64,000 bases of DNA, from NCBI GenBank assembly GCA_002794775.1, contig NBAY01000020.1, positions 124,001-188,000 of the forward strand. The letters run 5' to 3'. This document shows positions 1-11,600 of this stretch, piece by piece. The DNA comes from Porodaedalea pini. Its lineage: Eukaryota; Basidiomycota; Agaricomycetes; Hymenochaetales; Hymenochaetaceae. How positions within the stretch are numbered: position 1 is the stretch's first letter; each line of letters opens with the position of its first letter. The position numbers and the translations under genes were made by a program. The notes under the pieces were generated by a model. That model did not search any database, was not told where the DNA came from, and worked only from the letters and a program-made list of their open reading frames with translations.

Positions 1-1214
1 TCCCGGGCGTGCGAGTAGCGATGCGGAAAAAAAGTCGGGAGACAAGACGAAGGGCGAGGTGCGTTGTCGGTGGACTCGGAGGTGTACGCATCTCAAACAA
101 CAGACGCAGAGGAAGGTTCAAGCTTGCGTAGTCATTATTATGGGTTTTCCCGAGCTGCTCGCGAATTCTCGATTGCGACACGCGTACGTGCCGCAAATAC
201 GGTCAAGGAGTTCATCGGGTAGGTCTTCCAAATGTCGAGTTTTCAAGTCCATTGTCTAGCTTGAGGAAAGAAGGATTAGGATAGATGATATCGAGAGATT
301 GGGTTGAACGAACGACGATACAGGTTGAGAGTCTGCAAATAAGAATGGGATATGTCGCACCTACAATAGGTCTCTCGCTTCGAATGTTCGGAAGCGACGA
401 TGCGATGACTCGTATTTCGATGAGCAATTGTTTTGACAAATCAACCTTGCAGGCAGATGAGAAAATCGCGTAACAACTGTTGCTGATCGATAGTAGCAAT
501 GAACCCGGCCGTAAGTAGGCCAGCATGAGCGCCAAAGCAATCTGTAGCACTCAATCGTCTGTAACTTGCAAGTTGTTATTAGGGACAAGTTAGGGACAAA
601 GTGTTCTCAGGGCCTGCGCCATGGATGGCGTGTAGTCTTCTTTCCGCCGGCATGATCAGCTAGCTGATGCTCTATTCAGATGATGCACGGCCCGTGCCGG
701 TCCGTAGTGTATTGTTAGTCAGTCTACAACTTCTAACCTTACCTGGTGGCACCTCTCCCTCATCCTGACTCCATTAATATTGTCTTGCTGTATGGTTGGG
801 TGCGGTAATCTCTATTCGAGAGGGACTCTCGTACTACAACTAATCACGTTTTCTTGGCTGTTTTGCGGCTCCTTTCGAACTTACAGCGCTTTGATGCCAG
901 ACCTCGATCAAATGAAATTCGATTTTTTATGTGGAACTATCTCCTATCGACTTGAACGTCGCGCATTTTCGCCTCTTGTGCCTAAATAAAGCATTGCACC
1001 GACGTCGACATACCTTGCAAACCTGCACAGTTAGAGGCTACGCGTACTCTTATGTTATCGGTCAAGACATCTCCATTTCATCGAGCGCTCCATTCCGCCC
1101 CGATCTCATTCGCGGCCTCTCTCGCCATCACTCATCTGACTACTAAAAGAAGACGGAATGTTGTATAAATACCAAACTTTGCTTTACATCTGCTATGCAT
1201 TTCGGTGTTGTCTT
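1..1214. other. No gene recognised (left edge)
   Basis: Only short, overlapping open frames of up to about 110 codons occur here, on both strands, with no recognisable domain and no convincing intron signals. The stretch probably holds the 3' flank of the F-box gene and intergenic DNA. A spliced exon of a gene lying mostly to the left cannot be excluded. Confidence 0.5.
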
Positions 1215-2549
1215 TTACCTCCTGCCAGGAGGACTATAAAGTCCAGCGCTGTCAAACTGGAATACAAGCCCTTCCTTTATACAACGCTGTACGTCCTCTG
1301 AATCTTCCACGCTTGTTACGTCGTCCCAAAAATCGACCAGCGCAACCGTCTTAAACGAGTCGGTGAGCGTCCATCGCGATACAATCATTGCGCAGATCGC
1401 CGCAACGGGGTCTTGCACTCGGTACGATATATCAACGTCGCTGAGCCAGAGTTGCTCCAGTGCAGGGCAGATGACATCTCGTCCATCCTCTATAGTGAAT
1501 TCTTCCATGAAACGTCCCATAGTTGCTGACAACACGCGAAGGTCGCGGAGGGCAGGCAGGAGTCTGAGCGCATCCAGAAGATAAGCCTCTTGCGTGCATT
1601 CGCATCCAACGAGGTCCAGGGACGTCAGCGGAGGGAGGGACCGCTGGATAAAATCGAGGAAGAAATGCGAGCCGTACGCATGGTTCGTACAGAATGATAA
1701 CACTGTAAGGGCGGGCGTGCATAGCTGATTGAGGACGAGTCCCACAGACGACGAATCTCCGATATACAAAGTTGTTAAGTGCGGCAGAACAACGACGGCT
1801 TCATCTGCAGATGGTGAAGAAGATTGTACAGAGTCATCGTGCTCGAACGAGATCTCTGAGTCAAAACGCTTCAGGTTTGGAGCGATTCGTAAAACATCCA
1901 AGCACTTGCTTGCCGTTTCTCCCTCATCATATGGAGAGTTAATTACGAAATAACTCGATTCCGTGAGTGAATGGATAGGAGCTTCGCCAACGTCAAAGAA
2001 AGAATCTCCAGTAAAATTCAAAGTTTTAAGGCGCGGGGAAGAGGCGATGCTAAGATGTGGGCGGATCCCCTCATCACCAGCATTGTCACCGGAAACACTC
2101 AACTCGAGACGAATAAGCAAAGGCATTTCAAGTGCATATATGCCTTGAAATTCTGGGGAGAGCTTCAAATGATACCAGCGGAAGTTGACGTCTCGCCAGC
2201 GTTTCTGATGCAAAAGCATCGTCGTAATAATGTTTTCGGCGGTAATTTGTGCCTTCCTTTCCCTCGACTGTCCGACTTCCAAATCACAAGTGATCTTGTA
2301 GCTCAGGGGCAATGCGCCTGACCTTTTCAACCATGTATCCAAGATATCTGTAACTGCTTCATCTCTGTACCCATGGTACGCGAGAGACAAGGATGTCCAT
2401 AGTGCCCCGAAAGAGATAGTGATGTCGCGCCATGACTGACAGACGTGCGAGATGTTCAGCGGAGGTTGGACAGCAGAAGGTTGGGCATATTTCTCCTGCA
2501 AGCTTTGCAGAAAGATTTCACGGAGGGTCTCCGTAGGTAGACGGTTCAT
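1215..2549 (-). CDS. F-box protein with leucine-rich-repeat-like C-terminus
   Basis: This is an uninterrupted 444-codon frame on the minus strand with an ATG start. The N-terminus reads MNRLPTETLREIFLQSL, followed at about residues 50-75 by VCQSWRDITISFGALWTSL. That is the usual F-box pattern of basidiomycetes (LP-E-L-EIF...VC--WR-IA---P-LW-SL). The rest has spaced leucine-rich segments such as LPHLTTLYIGD, PPLTSLDLVG and LPALRDLRVLS, as in F-box/LRR proteins. The family recruits substrates to SCF (Skp1-cullin-F-box) ubiquitin ligases; the substrate is unknown here. These genes belong to very large lineage-specific families in Agaricomycetes. An extra 5' exon in 2550-2815 is possible but not needed. 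It is divergent from the GlyRS gene, with about 750 bp between them. Confidence 0.8.
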   Translation of the reverse strand: MNRLPTETLREIFLQSLQEKYAQPSAVQPPLNISHVCQSWRDITISFGALWTSLSLAYHGYRDEAVTDILDTWLKRSGALPLSYKITCDLEVGQSRERKAQITAENIITTMLLHQKRWRDVNFRWYHLKLSPEFQGIYALEMPLLIRLELSVSGDNAGDEGIRPHLSIASSPRLKTLNFTGDSFFDVGEAPIHSLTESSYFVINSPYDEGETASKCLDVLRIAPNLKRFDSEISFEHDDSVQSSSPSADEAVVVLPHLTTLYIGDSSSVGLVLNQLCTPALTVLSFCTNHAYGSHFFLDFIQRSLPPLTSLDLVGCECTQEAYLLDALRLLPALRDLRVLSATMGRFMEEFTIEDGRDVICPALEQLWLSDVDISYRVQDPVAAICAMIVSRWTLTDSFKTVALVDFWDDVTSVEDSEDVQRCIKEGLVFQFDSAGLYSPPGRR

Positions 2550-3295
2550 GTGTCACCACTGCGACACGCTCTAACAGTCAGCGCTGTCGGAGTCGAGGAC
2601 AGAAGAAAGATACTATACGCACCTCGAGCAACGAGACTTCCGTCACTCTGCGTCTTCGGAATCCTGATTTTAAATGAGAATTGCTGATGGAAAAAGATTA
2701 GATGAATGAAGTCGACAAGGTGAAAGGCGAAAGGAAACATACATGTCACTGGCAAAGGATGGCTGACTTCCCGTGAGATTTCAGATGCTTTTGATGTGTT
2801 CACGCTTATAGACAATTGGGACTATGGCGTCAGCCGTAACTCAGAGGCTCAGGCTCCGCAAGAGCTTGGTGACATTGGTAGGCGAGAGCTAGAGGCTCAG
2901 CGGGAGGCGAGGCCTGACAATGACAATTTAATTTACCAATAGAATCGAGACTTTTTGATATCTGTTGCTCGTACACGGTTCAAAGGACGCTAGAGGACAA
3001 GCAAGAAGTCGCTCAACGTCGGAGTCGGAGACGGCTGCGCCAAGAAATGAAGAAAATTTGTCAAGGATTAATTGATTACAAGGAAATTCACTGTGTGACA
3101 TACTTCTTAGGTAGATTTTTGTTCAGATATATATCCTTGTTCCTCGCCCTACTCGGCTAGATATTCAAGTTGTCAAGTGCATGGTCACTGCCAGTGCCAG
3201 GTCTGTAGCAAGCAAACCGCTTCGGCAAAGTGCGATTGATCGACAAGATTGGAATGCAGCTAAAATCTCAGTTTGGCTATCCGTGACTCGAGTGC
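2550..3295. other. Divergent intergenic region (F-box / GlyRS)
   Basis: About 750 bp between two divergently transcribed genes, so it should hold both promoters. An AT-rich TATATAT run lies near 3125-3135, about 165 bp upstream of the first GlyRS ATG. A short minus-strand frame at 2546-2815 has no recognisable content. Confidence 0.4.
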
Positions 3296-6249
3296 ATGCA
3301 GCGTCGTATTCCTCTTTCTCTTATTCTTCGACACTGGCGGCCAGGAAGAGAACATATATCTCGATTTCACCTCTGCTCACTGCGGTATAGACACTACGAT
3401 ATGGCAGTGACAACTGTCAACAAGACCGCACATGCGTTCGACAAGACGCGCCTTGATGCACTCCTTAACAGACGCTTCTTCTATGCGCCTGCTTTCGAAA
3501 TCTACGGCGGTGTCGCTGGTCTATACGACTATGGCCCACCAGGCTCAGCCTTGCAAGCAAACATTATCGCAGAATGGCGTCGACACTTCATCATCGAGGA
3601 GCACATGCTTGAGCTCGATACGACCATAATGACGCCCGCACCTGTCTTTGAGACGTCTGGTCATGTCGCACGCTTCGCTGACTGGATGGTAAAGGACACT
3701 AAGACGGGTGATGTCCTCCGCGCAGATCACCTCGTCAAGGCCGTGCTGGAGGCGCGGCTGGCCGGTGACAAGGAGGCGCGTGGTCTTGCGGCTGCACCGG
3801 TCAGGGAAGACGACAAGAAGAGGAAAAAGAAGGTCAAGACGACTGCTGTGAAACTCGAGGACGATGCGGTAAAGGAATACGAGAATATTCTCGCACAGGT
3901 GAGCGCCGATGTCTTGTTTATTATCCTGAAGACGCGGCATTTTGTCGCCAAACGCAGTCTTTGCGCGCCACCAATACCTTTTCTTTGCATGCACCTCCCC
4001 TCAAAAAAGTTTTTGTCGACTACTCTATTCGCGCATCGCCATTTCCGGATCCTTTTAGCTTATGTATTGAGAATAGCGAACGCCCTGTTTCTTTCAATTC
4101 GTCCTATACTCCTCTAAGCCTTTCATATTACCTTTTCTCGCCACATCTGCAATTCCGGAAGAGGGCTGAAGATGCTTCTCTTAGCTAGACAACTTTTCCG
4201 GTCCCGAACTCGGCCAATTATGTCGCCAATATAACATCACGAATCCTGACACTGGCAATGAGGTCGGCGAACCGCAGCTGTTTAACCTCATGTTCGCCAG
4301 TAGTATCGGCCCCACAGGCCAACATCCTGGGTGAGTTCTGGTCTTCGTTTCGCTCTCCACCCACATTAACGAGCGCATGGTCAGCTATCTGCGGCCTGAG
4401 ACCGCGCAAGGCCACTTCCTGAACTTCTCTCGCCTGCTGGAGTTCAATAATGGCCGCATCCCCTTCGCGTCCGCGCACATCGGTAAGTCCTTCCGGAACG
4501 AGATCTCGCCGCGCGCAGGCCTATTGCGCGTGCGCGAGTTCACAATGGCCGAGATCGAGCATTACGTCGACCCGGAGGACAAGGCGCACGACCGCTTCGC
4601 AGAGGTGCGCGATGTCACGCTCGCGCTGCTTGACCGACACGTGCAGTCAAGCGGCCGAACAGAGGTGACACACATTACTGTCGGCGACGCGGTAGCAAAG
4701 GGTGTCATTGCGAACGAGACACTCGGCTACTTCCTTGCGCGTGTTCAGCTCTTCCTACTCAAAATTGGCATTGACCCTGCGCGTCTGCGCTTCCGACAAC
4801 ATATGGCGAATGAGATGGCACATTACGCGACGGACTGTTGGGACGCGGAGATCCAGAACGCATCGGGTTGGACGGAATGTGTGGGTTGTGCGGACCGCGC
4901 GGCGTATGACCTTTCTGTACATTCTGCGAAGACCGGCCATCCACTTGTCGTGCGCCAGGCGCTGAAAGAACCCATCGTGACCGAAAAATTCGTACCGGAA
5001 TTCAACAAGAAGAACTTCGGGAAGGCGTTTGGCCGCGATTCTGCGACGATCCAGAAGGCCGTTGGTGGGATGACGGAGGAAGAGCTGGCCAAGCTAAAGG
5101 GCGAACTCGCCCAAGGGTATGTGCATTCAACACGACTCAGATAAAGTGGGAAACTTGAGGTTTTCTTCCCACTTCTGGTGCAGTTCGACCGTCATATCGG
5201 CAGATGGCAAGGAATTTACTCTCACGTCGGATCATCTTGCAATTGAACGCAAGACGATCAAGCAATCAAGTGAGCGATGACGCTTGCTGGCCTTTGTTCA
5301 GACTGTCTGCTGACTGCTGATCCCGATATCTTCGCTCTTCCATCCAGTCCGTGAATTCACCCCTAACGTCATTGAGCCATCTTTTGGGCTGGGCCGCATC
5401 CTGTACATCCTCCTCGAGCATAGCTTCTGGTGCCGTGAACAAGATGTCGAACGCGGCGTATGTCAAACTCCTTGCATTGCCTTCGTTCAAGTGGTGCTTA
5501 AACCGGTCTCGTGACTAACTGCTTCGCTCTCGTTCTAGGTCCTTTCGCTTCCGCCTATCATCGCACCGACGAAGGTGCTCATCGTCCCTTTAAGTGCCAG
5601 AGAGGAGTTCGACCCGCTGGTTCAGGAAGTCTGTGAGTCACACGTTATCTTGCCCCCTCTCTCACTATTCTCATTTGCGCATTCTAAATGACTAAATCGC
5701 ATTGTTTCAACTTCCCCGATATTAATGACGACAATAATGTCCCGTGATGTGGTTATCATACGACACGATGTCATACCATGTTATGGCGGCCGACAGCTCT
5801 GAAATTGCGCAAAGCGGGTATCTACTCACGCGTCGACGATTCCAACACCTCGATTGGCAAGCGCTATGCACGCAATGACGAGCTGGGCACGCCGTTCGGC
5901 TTGACACTAGACTTTGCATGTGCGCAGCTGACTCGTTTACCGAATGCACACTTATCTAACGTCCGATTTTTGTTGGTGCTTCCATTGTCCAGCCGTGCAA
6001 AAGCGGACTATGACCCTTCGGTGAGTCTGTTCTCTTCTTTTTCTTCTTTCCCTTTCCAATTCGCAATAACGCGACGCTTATTTCACACGAATACCTTTAC
6101 TATCTAGTGAACGTGACACGACAGGGCAACTGATCGGTGACATCGACGAGGTCATTTCGGTTGTGGCCGGCCTCGTACAAGGCACCATGGCCTGGACCGA
6201 CGCATGCAAGATTCTTCCTGCTTACGACGGCGTGCAGGCCGTAGAGTAG
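3296..6249 (+). CDS. GRS1: Glycyl-tRNA synthetase, probably dual cytosolic/mitochondrial
   Basis: Class II glycyl-tRNA synthetase, which charges tRNA-Gly with glycine. Nine exons splice cleanly: (3296 or 3401)-3898, 4185-4330, 4385-5116, 5184-5269, 5348-5457, 5539-5632, 5797-5919, 5993-6020 and 6108-6249. From the ATG at 3401 the product is 652 aa. Class II motif 2 is [10 protein letters not shown] (about residue 251), motif 3 is IEPSFGLGR (496-504), and the C-terminal anticodon-binding domain follows ([17 protein letters not shown] onward). A lysine-rich insert lies at about 136-147. There is no WHEP domain. The in-frame ATG at 3296 adds 35 residues rich in Arg and hydrophobic residues, with very few acidic ones, which resembles a mitochondrial presequence. 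Fungal GRS1 genes often serve both compartments. Every exon junction keeps frame and family sequence, so the model is firm; only the start choice is open. Confidence 0.96.
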
Positions 6250-7437
6250 ACCTTGAAGCTTTGACACCGTACGTTCTACCTTCCTTCCGAAATTCTATTG
6301 CACGTGGGAGGCACCGGCGTTGATAACTCGGGATGAAACTAGGACGTGCTCAGTCCCTGCCAGTTAGAAAACGGGTACGGCATTCTTGTTACTCCTCGGA
6401 CAAAATGGCAAGATAAGATGCAGGGGTTTCAGTGGGGAAGGGTGGCATTTTTATTTTATTTTCAAATGAAGCAAGCCGATCTACAAGCCGCATTCAAAAG
6501 ATAGATTTTGTGTACATCAATGTGTCATGCTGACCTGATCATTCTCCCGTTGTCGAGATGCTGCAAAGGCATCATAGAGACAAGCTATCAGCTCCGAGTG
6601 TGAGAATACGTCTCAGGTAGTGAGAAACGGCTAACACATGAGCATATATTGGTATCTCAAACAGGAGACCCATGCCCTGTATAGTATACAGTTATCATGC
6701 ACATGCGACTTGCCCCTAGAAGCATGGGCGGTATTAATATCGAGGCCTAGCCATAGCGCTCAGCATCAAGGAGATGCCGAGTATACAGTCCTCGCCTGCC
6801 GAGCGGTGAGTCATTCTTAGCGGTTTAAAAACAGTATACATGCACTGTGCGGCGTATGGATGACACAGATGGACCACCCCCTGGCCCCCTGTGAATAAGC
6901 GACGGAGATAGCTTGCCCGATCATCGCTCAGGAGCCAGGCCTCAACGCGGATTAACTGCAGATAGAACTGAATAGCGAAAGCGTTAATGTTTTAAGCCGT
7001 GTAGAAAGACCGGGTGAATATGATGGGGGAGATACGGCCTGCGCGGATGAGTGTCCGAGTACTACTACTAGTCTATCTCACTTGGTACTAATCGGAAACG
7101 CTCTTTGAAACTTACCTCAACACGTTATATGTTTATGCACTTTAAGCATTAAAAACAAAGTGCTGTCAGGACCAGAACTCTCCAACGCAGAGTTCAAATG
7201 CAACCATTTAGCTTCGCGCCGAGGGGGTGGGAGGGCTCAGGCTGCCGGAGGAGAGAAGAAAAAAAAAAACTAAATGAGACTCGGCACCTAAGCTTCTCCA
7301 CACTTATCTCTCATCGCAATCTCTCTCTGTCCATTATCCATATGCTTTCTCTCGGAGCCCGTTAGCACGATCCGAGGACTTGCCCGCTCCGGATTTTTTT
7401 TCCCCCAAAGCATTTTGGCTTCATAGAGTCGACGCAG

Positions 7438-7492
7438 TTGAAAGAAAAGGAAAGAAAGGAAAGAAAGGAAAGGAAAAAAAAAAAAAAAAAAA
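7438..7492. repeat. AAAGG/poly-A purine tract
   Basis: A pure purine stretch of GAAAGGAAAGAAAGG units that runs into about 20 consecutive A. It begins a series of homopolymer and microsatellite tracts in this region. Confidence 0.85.
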
Positions 7493-7665
7493 ACAGAACC
7501 CAACTGACCAGTACTCAGGATTATGTAATAAATCAGCTTATTTCAAGCTATAGTATGATTATCCCTGCGCTGTACGAAAAAAAGGCGGAGAACCGCCTCC
7601 TTTATTTTATTTATCCAATAGCTCAGCTCAGTTTAGACTGAAGCTTCAAAGTTCAACGGAAGCAA

Positions 7666-7704
7666 AGAAAGAAAGAAAGAAAGAAAGAAAGAAAAAAAAA
7701 AAAA
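7666..7704. repeat. (GAAA)n microsatellite with poly-A
   Basis: About seven GAAA units followed by a run of A. It is a simple sequence repeat with no coding content. Confidence 0.85.
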
Positions 7705-7962
7705 GCCCTTCTGAGACGGGATTTATAGTGACGCATATAGGCATTAAAAGCCTGAGTGAAAGGGGGGAAATTTAAATTTTAAAAAAAGTGCTTGATTAAC
7801 ATGCTGTGGGATTTGACTCGAACTCGGAGTACATGTAACTTAATACTGAGCAGACAACAACTGGCACGCGCCAATATTAATGCCTTCTCGGAAAAAAAAA
7901 ACTACCCACGAGGGCGGGTGCAACCTCGGGACAGGCATCGGTGGGGATCAATCAAGGCGTCC

Positions 7963-8242
7963 CCCCCCCCCCCCCGGCATAGGAAGAAAAGGGCCTGTCG
8001 CTTTCATCAAAGAGCAGCAGCTAGGCATTGTTTCTAGTATTATTATTTTCTCATACCAGGGTTCAGCTCCAAGCCAAGAGCCCCCCCCCCCCCATCATGC
8101 TCTCTTTCCGCGCGAGTAGTACTAGTCAAAGTAAAAAAAAAAAAAAAAAAAAAGACCGGCTTTCCGTACGTCTCTCTCTTTTTTTCTATGCGTTCCGGTC
8201 CGCCCCAAGTCCACGGACCAAGCGGCCCCCCCCCCCCCCCCT
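7963..8242. repeat. Three poly-C tracts and one poly-A tract
   Basis: Three runs of about 14-16 C lie near 7963-7976, 8081-8094 and 8225-8240, with an A run of about 20 near 8133-8153. Poly-C here means poly-G on the minus strand, so triplex or quadruplex structure is possible. Confidence 0.8.
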
Positions 8243-8564
8243 CGCTCCGAGTCCGATGCCAGGATCTCGGTCTGGGATCACTTGCGAAGCCAAGTGCCGG
8301 AGTGGGTGTGTGTGCACCTGTGGGCTCGTTTTTGTACATGTTGCTTTGTCAGCTATCCGAGTCCCATGTGATCTGTTTTAGGCTAATAACAGCTAAATTC
8401 AATGCCGCTCAAAGAAACTTCGAACGTATATATACCTCGTGAGGAGCTGGAAGCTAATCCCGGATATACATACTACATAGTACTGACCTTTGTGTTGTAA
8501 GAAACCAAAGTAGACGCGCACGCGCGTTTCGCGGGCCCGGTCAAGGACCCATGTACAAACAACA

Positions 8565-8599
8565 AACAACAAACAAACAGACAGACAGACAGACAGACA

Positions 8600-8634
<35 letters not shown>
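8565..8634. repeat. (GACA)n microsatellite
   Basis: A tetranucleotide array of about 15 CAGA/GACA units, interrupted once near 8600 and preceded by AAACAAC units. Such arrays are length-polymorphic. Confidence 0.9.
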
Positions 8635-8636
<2 letters not shown>

Positions 8637-11600
8637 AAAAGCAAAAAAAAACTCATAAGAGATAAAAAAAAAAAAAAAAAAACATGATGTCAATCGAACC
8701 TGATAGTTTGTCTGTGTCTGTAGGGGGAGAACGGGCGGCGGCGATGCTGGGGCGAAGATATATCGATATTGATAGTTTGTGTGAGCGAGTTTCAGCTGGT
8801 CGGTTTGAAACATGTCAGAAGGGAGGAAGGAAGAAAGATGGGGCCCGCAGGGGGGGGGGGGGAAGGTTCAATGCGGAAGTATGCACTGCGTTGATATTTG
8901 GACTAATCGCGGGAGAGTGAATCCGGAGTCGCACAAGCCCGGAAGGGCGACGATATTAACGGGGACGACTGGAATAATGAAACTTGACATCAAGGAGAGG
9001 TCGAGACTCCTTATCCACAGGGAACGATGACGATGACGAAGGAGGTGGCCAGTTACGGCAAGAAGCACAGAACGCAGAACGCAGAACGCAGAACAGAGAA
9101 CAGAGAACAGAGAACAGAGAACAGAGAATACTGACAAATGGACCGAGCTGCGATAGGCAAGAGCCGAGGTAGGAGTTAGAAACACCGGAAGTGGGGCGCA
9201 CGAACATAAGCAACGGGGAGCCTGAAAACAAAAAGTAAAGGCACATTGGATCCCGTTGTAGGGGACGCTGAGGTCTAGAGCTAGAGCTAGTCGCCTCGGA
9301 GGGGGGGGGGGACGATGACACTGTGGTTCCGGGTCTTGCTCGAGGGTCAGCTGCAAGCGGATATCAAGCCTGTGGGCAGATTTATGTATGCATGTATTGC
9401 ATCCAGGGCAAGTGTGTGTGTGAGATGTGCGATGGAAGCGGCCGCGAAGACAGATATGACGTCCAGACTTCAATGAGCGCATACCGCCTCCGAGCGAAGC
9501 GCAGGAACAGGCATCGGATGAGGAAATTTGCGGGGAAGGGGGCGATTAGACGAACAGATAGCGTATAGATAGCATATGTCAGCGGATGCACCGTGTCCGT
9601 GTCCGCGTCGCGGCATTCATTAATTTCATGTTGCTTTGAATGAATGGGGGAGCGGGAAGGCACGCCTGGGAGGTACGTAGATGGCTGACGATATTATATA
9701 AGCACGGGACGGTCACGCGAGCTGCGCGGCCTTCTCTACTGCAATACTACTACTACTGCTCCTGAGTCGTGAGTCTCCTTCGTCCTGAGAGCCCGACATC
9801 CGCGGACTGGTCACGCTCAGGCTCTCGGGATCTGCGCAAAGAGGATATGGGCACTGCACCGTTCAATAGGTTAGTTCCAAATATGCCTTCATTGCGCGCA
9901 TCTATAGACGCACTGCCAGTGATGCATTTCATTCCTTCGCTAGCCCGAGCAAGTCACGATCTTCATATCAACAGCCCATCCCTAGCAGTGTAGCACATCC
10001 CAGTTCCAGCTGCCCGTCGCAGCTAACTGTATTCGGAGGCGCGCGGCGTCCCTCAGGCGGATGACTCGAGAGTACTAGTGCCGCTGACGCGCTCGAAACA
10101 GGAGATGCTTTACGGCGAGCGCGGGGTTGTTTATGATGCAAGATGCATGATAACGGGTGGGAAAGAGAAACGTTTGGGGAATAACGGCAGATGACGTGTG
10201 CTTGTGCTAGACGAAGGTGCATGGATAGAGATGCTCACGAGACCGCGAGGGGCGCGTCATGGTGCGTCACGCCGGTCGCACATGCCTTGCTAGTGTTACG
10301 TCCCCGGATCCAACCCTCGGACGCATCTTATCTAGAAGCATTCAAATCACTAACAGGTGTAGAAACACACTCGCATCCGCGTGAGAGAGACGCGTACGGA
10401 TGCACAAGCGGGGTGGGATCGTGATGCACATATTGTACACGCAGGACCTGGTTACGTTTAGAGACGCACCGCGGCGTCATATTCCAGACCGCGCTCTTGT
10501 GTTCGCAGCCCCCCTCGTCGGAGTGAATAGAGTATGACGTTGTCCAATATTAATCCCAACGGCGCTTCGAGAAGGGTAGGGAGAGAAGAAGCTTAAAGAT
10601 AGGGAAATAGGATATAGAAGTAGAAGTTTAGACTGTTACAGACAAATTACAGTAAACAGGTTTATTACTGGGGGAGGCATGCGGTCTGCCGGTCGCATTA
10701 AGACTCATACGTTGCAATAGCAGCCAATACTGCTATTGGTTCGCCCTCTTTTTGGCGGATAGCCGCAGTACTAGTGCGCGTCGTGCATCGTGCGAGCACA
10801 CGTCCTTTCTACTTTTCCGAAAAGCGCGCACATGGAATTCCTTCTCGCGGGCACGAGGGGCTTTTTGCAAACGTGGCGCACGCCGCACGCGCACCCGTCC
10901 GCTCTCCGCTGCCCAAGCTTCGTCCTGTCGTCCTGTCCAAAAACCGCCGCCCCGGAGATCATTACGTGTAAAAAGAATATTATTCGCGGGGCGACTCCGT
11001 CGGTATATGCATGATATGTACACACACGCGCTCGCCGTCCAACACGACCGTGACTCCAGGGAAAAGAGGAAAGTAAACATGCGAACGCGATATACGTCCA
11101 ATCGCACGTTCAGGGCCCGGGACAACTTGAGTTCCTTTGGCAACGAGCAGCGCGGCATTGAGTAATTGCTTGAGGCCTTTTCTTTTTCTTCTTCTTCTTC
11201 TTCTTCTTCTTCATTTCCTCACTCGAGCACGCTTTCTGTGTGTGAATTGGATTCACACTGGTAAATCCCTTATTGTTACAAGCACCGACGGCCCGCGAGA
11301 GTACCAGAGGATAGGATCAGCGGCACGTAGCAGGCCCGGGCTTGCAGGCACCCGTGGTCCGTGGGTCCAAATCCCATTAAATATTAGGATGCACGCCGCG
11401 GCGTCGGCGTTCCACGTGTATGAGAAGAGGGCAGATAAGCTGGGTAAAAAGCGCCGCCATTAATATTAATATCATACTTCAACACAGTACTAGTGCATGG
11501 CGCATCGTCTGGACGACGACGACGACGACGATCGAACCTGCACCATGACACACACACCTTCCCGCACGCGTTGACTCGGAGCCTGGAGGCCCTGAGCCTG

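Noticed and set aside
11320..11395. Possible tRNA (GTGGGTCCAAATCCCAT resembles a T-arm)
   Set aside because: The loop differs from the TTCRANT consensus, and no matching acceptor stem, D-arm or anticodon arm could be folded around it.
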